Origin: Hippophae tibetana
Lineage: Eukaryota > Streptophyta > Magnoliopsida > Rosales > Elaeagnaceae
Reading direction: 5' to 3'
NCBI GenBank assembly: GCA_037013495.1
Contig: CM072801.1
Coordinates: 15,243,501-15,307,500, forward strand
Length of the DNA: 64,000 nt
This document shows positions 56,217 to 64,000 of this stretch, in pieces; position 1 is the first letter of the stretch, and the number at the start of each line of letters is the position of its first letter. The notes below the pieces were generated by a model that saw only the letters and a program-made list of their open reading frames with translations, did no database searches and was not told the origin of the DNA. The position numbers were made by a program, and so were the translations under genes.

Positions 56217-59040
56217 AGTCTCGTTGGATTTTGTGACACAATTATGTATTTTGTCTTTGCTCCTTTGTCATGTCCCATTTCTTTTCTATTATATTTTCTG
56301 TATGATTTAAATATATAATTTAATAAAGTGTAAGATTGTTAATATTACTATTATATCAATTTGAATGCTAGTGACTTGATCCTGTGACTATTGTGACCCA
56401 TCTCTATGCCCGCTGTAAAGATAAATATCAATATTGTGTATTGTAATCTTGATTTTTTTCCCGAAATTCAAAACCTTTTTATACAAATAAACTCGCCTTG
56501 AAAATTCTAATTTTTCTTTTGGTACAAAGGTGTTTTGCAAGTATTTTAAAATCCTATTATAAATCAATCTAAATTTTGAATAACCCAGATATTCACTTAT
56601 TAGATTTAATTCGTCCAACCCATTAAAATTTAAAAAAATTATAACTAAATTATACAAAATTAGAATAATAGTTTAACTTTTAACGTAAGCGTTCGACCTT
56701 ATTTATAACAACAATCATAAAGTACCACTTCGAATAAAAATATTAACAATTATATACTAACATCTTTGACTACACATAAACATATTTGTGAAATAAACTA
56801 GTTGATAATACTAATTCATAACACGTATAGTTATGACATTCAAGTATAGAATTGAACATATGAATAATAAAAAATTGAAATTAAAAATTATCAAAAGATT
56901 AAATTAATTAAATCATACTTTATAAATTTTCCATAATCATATTATTAAAATTAGTTAGACATAGATTCTAAATATGAATCAACATTATAATCATAGAAAT
57001 TATGAAGAAGAAAAATAAGAAAAACTTAAGAATTGTAGATGATGAAACCAAATAACTCCAATCTTCAATCTTTTCATCCAAATCTCCTCCAAAGGTTGTC
57101 TTAGAAGTGCTCTTTGATATCTCTTTTTCCTTGTTACAATTGTGTTTCTAATGAGTCATTGGATTGTTTATATAGTGTATTTTCGAACTTGATTGTATTA
57201 GGAATAGATTTTTCTTGATTCAATGGGCAAGATTAGAAGTTTATGTTAAAAAATACCAAATTTACACATTGATTAAATATCTCATCGACCTAACCATTAC
57301 AATTTTCAACCCAAGAATACTTGAGCAAAGCTCGATTAACTGATATCCTTTTCAATCAATCTGCCAGCTCTTGTTATTCTTGCCTTGAATTATCGACCAA
57401 TCGAGTTTTCTATTTCAAAATTTTCATTGAGGATTCTCGATCGATCACGTTTCCTATTTTTTGCTTCTTTTTATTCATTATTCTCCTTAATTCATGTATA
57501 ACATAACTTAAACACATAAAACGTAATAATAATAATTATTATTATTTGTAAATATGTGAAAACTAATGCACATGTATAATTGAATAGGCTGAGTAACTCA
57601 CGAACTAACTCATTTACATTTTTAAAAAATAAAAATAAAATAAAAAAAATTAATTTTTTTTAAGAAATTGTTTTTTAAGAAATTGTTTTTTAATTAATAC
57701 ATATATTATATTTTGATTCTATTTTTATGAAATAAGGAAAACAGATAGTAATATCTTTTAAGAAGAGGTATGTTTATATTAATCCTTTAACTTTTTGATA
57801 AGAGTACTTTAGTCCTTTAGTCTAATTATTTTAAAAGTGATATATTTTTAATGCTAAAATAGTATTATTCTTAAAATAAAAAATAAAAACCAAAAAAATA
57901 ATTATCTCTTTCCCTTTTTGTTTCCAAATAAAAATAATAATAATGGATAGAAAAAAGTTTGTTACTTTTGATAAAAGTACACTTTAGTTGTTAAATATTC
58001 GGTGAAGTAAGATAAGTTTGTAATCTATCTTGAAAACCGAATTTTATTTAGAATATTTAAACCAAATTTTCATGAATAAGTTTGACATATTGAAATATAC
58101 TTATTTTTTATTATCAAAAATAACAATAAATATTTAAATAATTTTTTAAATGAATGATTTATGGTTTAAAATATTCACTAAATATAAAATTAAATTTTAG
58201 AAAGATATTATTGAGATTATTCATTGTAATAACATATACTACAATGTAATTGTGAATAAAAATAATTATTCAAGTATTTATTGAAATTATTTTTGGTAAA
58301 AAAATAAATATATTCCAAAATTTCAATTTTAGTTTTGAAAATTTGGTTTAAATATTCCAAATAACTTCAATTCCCTTTTAAAAAAGTGAACGGATTTATA
58401 CTACCCGACCAAATAACTAGTAAACTAAATTGTATTTTTATAAAGGATAATAGTCTTCTATACCCTTTGTCCGAAAAATAATTTCTTTCTAAATTGATTC
58501 TCTCAATCTTTGTCTTATAAGTCTTTATATTTTTATGTATTAAAAAATATTTTTTTTCTCATAACTTGTAAATTCAAACATCACAATTAGAAATAAAGTT
58601 TATATAAATTAATTAAATATACTTAAAAGATTATACAAAAAGAGACTAAGAGGACTAGATTGAAATTTATATCAAGATAATTTAAGATGAGAGAGAATTT
58701 GGTAGTTTTTGGAAGTGAGGGATGATTTCTTTTTAAGAGAAATCTAATTTTACCTTTAAAGATTGATATATTGTTTTAAAAAATTAGACTAAATTAACTC
58801 TATTTAAAATTAATGTACTAAACATGATTAAAGTGCTCTTGTTGAATAGTTATAGAACTAGACCGATCTTAATTCCATCTTTTTAAGTATGTTTTTAGAA
58901 ATGACTATTGAGATCCAATATTTTACGGAGAGAGATTAGAAATAAGTTAATATAATTGGCTTAATGTGTGGATCCTCATAAAGGGTCCATCTATTTATAG
59001 AACATTTATGGATACAGGTGTGAATTATACAAGGTGTACA
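56217..59040. other. 3' flank of the reductase and AT-rich intergenic DNA
   Basis: Likely 3' UTR to about 56340 (TTTAATAAAGTG near 56320 is a polyadenylation-like signal). Beyond it is AT-rich DNA without recognised genes; 57.0-57.5 kb is less AT-rich with TCGAT words but no open frame. Confidence 0.5.
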
Positions 59041-59337
59041 TATATTTACATATCAAGGAGGCATAATTAGCCTAAAGTACAACATGTCAGAGATCTAGGT
59101 CGAGTTTTGCTTGTATTATCCTTGAGCTCATACTATACTCGAGCTCGAGCTGCCATTGAGATCAAGCTGCCATTGAGTTTGGGCTATCCCATAGGTAGGA
59201 CATCTGGAGTGCTTATGTCTTCCATCTTGGGTTGGTTTCTTGGCTTAGGTAGTTTACAAGGGTCGGTCTTCAGGTCGGTCCGGATGTACAAACATCATGT
59301 CCCCCTACTCTTTCAGCTCAAACTTCGATATGAGGTT

Positions 59338-59439
59338 GAAGAGTAAATATCAGGCATAGGATACAAACTGTTTGGCTCCCCTGAGGTGGAAGAGTTGATA
59401 CCGGGCATAAGATACAAACCGTTTGGCTCTTCTAATGAA
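59338..59439 (+). repeat. 51-bp tandem duplication
   Basis: Two units starting GAAGAGTAAATATCAGGCAT (59338) and GAAGAGTTGATACCGGGCAT (59389), each continuing AGATACAAAC-GTTTGGCTC-like. Confidence 0.85.
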
Positions 59440-59935
59440 TGCGTGTCAGTTGATTTGAGAGAGAAATCCAGTACCTCTATATAAAGGGATACTTAGGCTG
59501 GGATCATTGTTACCTGCAAAATTAAGAAATAGTGAAGGAACATGCTCTTTCATTTCACCTCGAGCTTATAAAATATTTTCAATTCGATGATAAAAATTCA
59601 ACTTGAGCTATAATTTTCTCTATAAGGGTTTTTTAGAACTCAAGCATTGAGAACCTAACAATTGTATACTTCCTTTTCATGTCAGTTTTTAAAGGAAAAT
59701 TTTATTTTATTTTCAACTCATCCCTAGGTAATCTCTTCCTGTCGTACCTTACCACCTGCTATTGTTTTTTATTTATGTTTTTGTAGCTTCTCACATAATA
59801 CAAAGAGAAGAGACCTCAACTTCTGGCTCGGGCTCATGGGAGAGTCCCCAATATTCTAGTACAAGTGATAACTCAGGGTCTTCTAGCTCAGGCTCTTCTA
59901 ATAAGGAGAGTCAGTCTTCACCTCAACTGTCTATC

Positions 59936-59966
59936 TCTACCCCTACCCCTACCCCCACCCCCAGAC
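59936..59966 (+). repeat. (CCCCTA)n-like simple repeat
   Basis: Five to six C-rich hexamer-like units encoding Thr-Pro repeats at the end of a short Ser-rich frame. Confidence 0.85.
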
Positions 59967-60069
59967 CATTCCCACTGTGAGATTGAGCGTGCCTCAAACT
60001 TAGATCTCAATGGTTATGACGTGTAGGAAAAAAAAGGAATATTGGATCTAAGGAACCGACATATCACAC

Positions 60070-61413
60070 TAGGGGTTGGTCAGTTGTAGCTAGGCCTTGT
60101 GGGCTATTGCTACAGGATGATGAGAGATTAAGAAGGACCTACAACATCCCTCCCTCAGTTCAGATGATGATTCCTCTTGAGAGTGCTTGTGATAGTGATG
60201 AACCTCCATCTGGGCTGACTATTTTTCATGTGAAAGCTCTATGGTTGGGGGGTAAGGTTCCCCATATATCCTCTTATTAGGAGGTTTTTGGCTAGGATGC
60301 AGCTTGCATCGTGGCAATTGATGCCTAACGGGTGAAGATATCTGCTCTACTTAAAATTTATATGTCAAGAACTCGGGGTGGATTTAAAGATAGCCAAGTT
60401 TAATGAGGCGTATTTCCTAAAGCAGAACTCCACAAATACGAGAAAGGTCTATATTTCAATGAAGTAGGATCGAGGGGTGAACTTATTCCATCCTAAAAAC
60501 TAGAAAAACTGGAAGGAGTATTTTTTCTACGTTTCAGATCGGTGGGAGTCTCCCACAAATGACACGATGTTGGTAAGGAGCATTTGGAACGACACTAAAG
60601 TCATGATTAGAAATATGTCTTCTCTAATCACGAAATTGAGTCTTGATGCGAAGAAAAGGTTGGCTAATATCCAAAATTATCTTCCTAAGAAGACCAATTG
60701 GAGGACTTTATTGAACACCTCACACTTTTTCGTGTGCGAGTTGATGAGGCACGGTGCTGTGGAGCACCCTTAGAGTGAATTGTAAACCCCAAGCTTTTCC
60801 TAAACCCCGAGCTCTTCTTAAACACAGAACTCCTCCTATAGATTTTGGGGACCATTTCGAGGTGGTTCCTTATGATGGTGACCTAGCCTCATATTTTGTT
60901 CTTACCTCATAATATTTTGCCCTTTTTTTGTTTAAACCCGAGACGATTAACATGTATCCTCTTGTCTTAATTTATAGATAAGATGGATTTGACCGCTGCC
61001 TAAATATTTACACGTATGAAAAGAAATGTTACGTTGGGAGGAATAAGTCCTCCCACGGGTGCACCCCCTACTCTTAGGAGGGCTCATCGTTGAAAAAAAG
61101 GGGTAAGTCCTCTCGTGAAGGTTGCATTTCTTCTCTCAAGAAGAGGAAGAAGAAGGTTGGTGTTGATGATCCTACATGTGGCCTTGAGCCTCTGAATGTT
61201 TTCCCTCCTATATTACCCTTGCGGGAGAAATATATCTCTCTAACTCTCTACATGGGTTTTAAAGAATTTGGCAATCCTTTAAGGGATTTTAAGAATGGGA
61301 CAATTGTTGTTGAGGACCTTACCATTGATATTGATAGGGTCATCCTGAATCGAGGTTTGGAACCAGAGTACCTTGATCATTACATGAGCCACTTTTTCTA
61401 TCGATACATGTAA
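60070..61413 (+). pseudogene. Transposase_28/gag-like protein, many breaks
   Basis: Segments in several frames: R-R-T-Y-N-I-P-P and P-P-S-G-L-T-I-F (60125-60230), K-G-L-Y-F-N-E-V-G (60445), S-D-R-W-E-S-P-T-N-D (60537), then lysine-rich N-terminal pieces and E-P-L-N-V-F-P-P-I-L-P (61090-61410). The order matches the plant gag-like ORF, and the stops mean it is dead. Family assignment is from memory of its pattern. Confidence 0.5.
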
Positions 61414-61430
61414 GAAGCAGCTCGTGACTA

Positions 61431-61865
61431 TTTGAGAGGGTCCAGATTCTGGCGAGGTCATTTTTTGTCAAATGTGTCAGGTGTTTTGTACTTATTTTTT
61501 GTTTGTGGTATTTCGCGAAGTATGAATTCGTGCTTTATATGTTTTGACCTCATTTCTTTTTTGTAGTTGATATTGATCTATAATTTTAACAAAGCTCACA
61601 CATGGGCTATTTAAAAGTTAAGCTAGTTAAGGAAAATCAGGGTCATGCATCTAGGCGTTCAAAGTACACTACGCTACTAGCCAGATCAGCAAAGTGTTAA
61701 TGCGAGGTTATTGATAAGGAGGAGAAGTTGAAGAGGGCTACGTCTAAGGTTTTGAATTTGTTTTGCTACTTCAAAGTATATAGCAGTATTTGTTTTCACT
61801 AAGGGAATCGTTGAACTGTTTATAGTAAAAACTTAGTTCTTTCTATATTTCATGCATTTCCCTTT
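61431..61865. other. Junction between the gag-like remnant and second EPRV copy
   Basis: No gene recognised; short lysine-rich frames near 61610-61780 may be gag tail. Confidence 0.35.
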
Positions 61866-62570
61866 TCAGTTGTTTTTGTAACTCAAGTCTTTACAGGTTT
61901 GAACTTTTTGGTTTTGAGTGAAACTAATAAATTCACCGTAGGTGCTTTGATCATAAGGGATTATGTATTTCCCAACTGTTTCATGGATTTTGTTTCTAAC
62001 TTTCTCTCTTAGGAGTTTAGGAAGTCCTGCTAGGAACTTCTCTTTCCAGTAGGGTTGATTAGAGTCTTCTCTTAGCATAATTCTGTTGAGGAAGGTTGTT
62101 TTGTACCACTGAAAATCACCGAATTTTGAACACCAAAGGTTTGAAAGTAGCTCGGTGTTTATATCTTTTATGTGTGAGGAGTCACCCATAAAATATAGTG
62201 ATATCGTAGATAACAAAGTAGGTACTACATTTTGAATAACTTTTTTGTGATGATCAAGAATGGGTTCACCATTCTCTCCAGTTTGGATAGCACCTAAGAT
62301 ATCAAACTATTGTTGCTTGGTAAGATGGAAATCCCACCATTCTTTTAATTAGCCTGATAAGCCAACTGTGAGGAGTTCAACAACAATTTTGTTTGAAGTT
62401 CCATATTGGGTTTTATAAGCATTTGACATCATAGTCATTTGCTATATTAGGTTTAAGATTTGTCCATCATTCATACCATCAATATTCCATTGATATATGG
62501 ATGAAGAATTATATCTATTTTGAGTGAGTAGGTTTGGCTAGGTTCCTAAACCTAGGGACCTAGTTGGTAT
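61866..62570 (-). pseudogene. Second EPRV copy: capsid region, inverted
   Basis: Minus strand. The 116-codon frame 62216-61866 matches the capsid region of the first EPRV closely (F-M-G-D-S-S-H-I-K-D, W-K-E-K-F-L-A-G-L, I-I-P-Y-D-Q). Similarity extends leftward in the protein to about 62570 (W-N-I-D-G-M) with at least three in-frame stops. A related but distinct, older copy. Confidence 0.85.
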
Positions 62571-62980
62571 GATGCTCATTGGTGATATTTTTATTGCAAC
62601 CTCAAGAGACGGTTCCTGAGATGCATTTTTGTTAGAGGTACTAGCATCTTTGTGCAAGATATGAATACTTTGTGATGTCTTATGTAACTTTGGAATACAA
62701 GCATCTAAGTATAAGATACCAGCATCCTGAGGAATGATTTGAGTAATTATAGGGGATAATGCCTAAAAGTTTTGCTTATTAGAGATACTGGTATCCATTT
62801 TCAAGATATCAATACTCTAAGGTGATTTTCGTGATTCTTCTGGTGATATGTTTTCCCATTTATAATCATCATCCAGTAATCTATCGAAATCCCTTTTGTG
62901 ATTTCTTTAGTACTGATTTCTGAAAAAAAAAATGGGTGTGCTAGATGTTTAGCTATTAGATTTAGTAGAGTCTTCTAGAT
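62571..62980 (-). pseudogene. Second EPRV copy: probable capsid N-terminus, decayed
   Basis: Continues the inverted copy upstream of its capsid core. Stop-rich, with repeated ATACCAGCATC/ATACTAGCATC-like words; similarity to the first copy is weak. Confidence 0.4.
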
Positions 62981-63102
62981 TAACTGGTTTAGGTTTATCT
63001 ATAGTGACTGGTAATGTTTCCACTAAGCTAACTTGTTTAGGGCTATTTATAGTGATTGGTGATGATTTAACTATGGTAACCTATTTAGGGCTATTTATTG
63101 TT
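62981..63102. repeat. 48-bp tandem repeat in the second EPRV copy
   Basis: Units at 62981, 63029 and 63077 (partial), starting TAACTGGTTTAGG, TAACTTGTTTAGG and TAACCTATTTAGG. The period of 48 bp is a multiple of three, consistent with former coding sequence. Confidence 0.85.
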
Positions 63103-63179
63103 AAACATTTGATCTTCTGAGCCTTGGTTAGAAGACTCAGAAGATTCAAATCCCCAGTTAGATGAGTTAGCATCCACTA

Positions 63180-64000
63180 ACTCCGCTACAAAAATATTAA
63201 TGTATTAACTAAGGAAGAAGATGAAAAACTTCAAAGTAAAATCCTTAAGCTAAACGACCCTCATATCACAAAACTATATATGGACTACTTGACTAGCAAC
63301 TTAGCCAAAGCCCAGCCATTACCAAAACCTTCTAAACTTCCAAGTACCAACACATGATATTATAACTTCACTGCTATTTTGGAATAAAAGAACAAAACAT
63401 TAAAACCAGAAAGTCAAATTCAAGACTTAAAAACTGAAATCAAAATCATTAAGCTAGAACTCCACCAGCTTAGGGAAAAACATAAACAATATGACCTCAA
63501 GTTCAAACTACTTGATAAAACTGGAGTCAAAACTCCAATGAGTGAGTCATATGACGAAATTGAATCCAATACCCAAGAACTTAAGAACATGGAATAAGTT
63601 CCTGAAAATGTTCTTCAAATTCTTAGGAAAATTACCACCAAGAAATACAAGATATATATTACACTTGTATTCCCTGAAAAATCAAAACTTGAGACAATAG
63701 CCTTATTTGATATAGATGTTTATCTCAATTGTATGAAACCATCAATCGTTCCCAGATGATTTTATCAACCAACGGACGAACAACTTACCTCAGCCAATAA
63801 ATTAAAAATGCATATCATTGGTAAAACGGAAGTTGCAATCCTTAATAAATCATTTCTCATTAAAACACCTTTCGTGATTGTATCAAATATAGGGTATCCA
63901 ATCATATTAGGTACACCCTTCATGAATATCATTACCCTATATCTTGTCAAAACTGATAAGATTTCTTTCAAAATCAAAGAGAAAACCTTTAGTTTTCCCT
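63180..64000 (+). pseudogene. Second EPRV copy: linker and protease, plus strand
   Basis: Matches the first EPRV polyprotein from just after its knuckle (I-N-V-L-T-K-E-E-D-E) through the coiled coil (I-K-L-E-L-H-Q-L) to the protease. The protease active site reads L-F-D-I-D-V where the first copy has L-F-D-T-G-A. In-frame stops lie at about 63357, 63387, 63596 and 63758. Runs off the window. Orientation is opposite to the capsid part at 61.9-62.6 kb. Confidence 0.85.

Larger units (their letters stand above)
59041..61430 (+). mobile_element. Gypsy-type gag-like element remnant
   Basis: A regulatory-looking segment (59.05-59.52 kb, with CTCTATATAAAGGG near 59477) precedes a Ser-rich frame (59762-59978) and a broken coding region similar to the 'putative gypsy type transposon' (Transposase_28) gag-like proteins. 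No integrase or RT is present, and neither end is defined. Confidence 0.5.

Overview
The window is nuclear DNA from a flowering plant, almost certainly a eudicot. It is very AT-rich, its genes have GT-AG introns, the host protein families are plant-specific, and the rest is Copia-type LTR retrotransposons, a TRIM element, MITE-like repeats and integrated Caulimoviridae (endogenous pararetrovirus, EPRV) DNA. I cannot name the species. No rRNA, tRNA or CRISPR was recognised.

Layout. 0-5.4 kb: an old Copia gag remnant and a broken plant-transposon ORF. 5.4-16.8 kb: AT-rich intergenic DNA with two diverged copies of an ACGTGGC-rich repeat, a palindrome-rich tandem repeat, a C-rich island and a 61-bp tandem array. 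16.8-18.3 kb (minus): a complete 3-exon DUF1218 membrane protein gene. 18.8-25 kb: decayed retroelements and inverted repeats. 25.3-34.5 kb: a three-level nest, in which a Copia element (plus) is cut by a tandem TRIM whose last LTR is split by a second Copia element (minus) with matching LTRs and a TTAAA target-site duplication. 35.5-41.1 kb (plus): a 5-exon TRM/LONGIFOLIA-like gene with one apparent 1-base frameshift and a retroelement in intron 3. 42.3-43.9 kb (minus): a 4-exon gene for a small cysteine-containing secreted or membrane protein (DUF7731-like). 44-47.4 kb: AT-rich DNA. 47.5-55.0 kb: one roughly unit-length EPRV, circularly permuted. 55.1-56.2 kb (plus): an intact PRISE-family (progesterone 5-beta-reductase/iridoid synthase-like) reductase whose start codon lies 68 bp past the EPRV movement-protein stop. 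56-61.8 kb: AT-rich DNA, then a gypsy-type gag-like remnant. 61.9-64 kb: a second, decayed and internally inverted EPRV copy.

The most interesting locus is 47.5-56.2 kb. Two long EPRV frames are uninterrupted (capsid/protease/RT/RNase H and an ORF of unknown function). The viral promoter-like region carries two kinds of tandem repeat and points toward the reductase, which itself has Gln where the family has its catalytic Lys. The four host genes look unrelated in function; nothing suggests a gene cluster.

Exon structures are hand-derived from splice consensus, phase continuity and recognised family features; none was checked against transcripts or a database.
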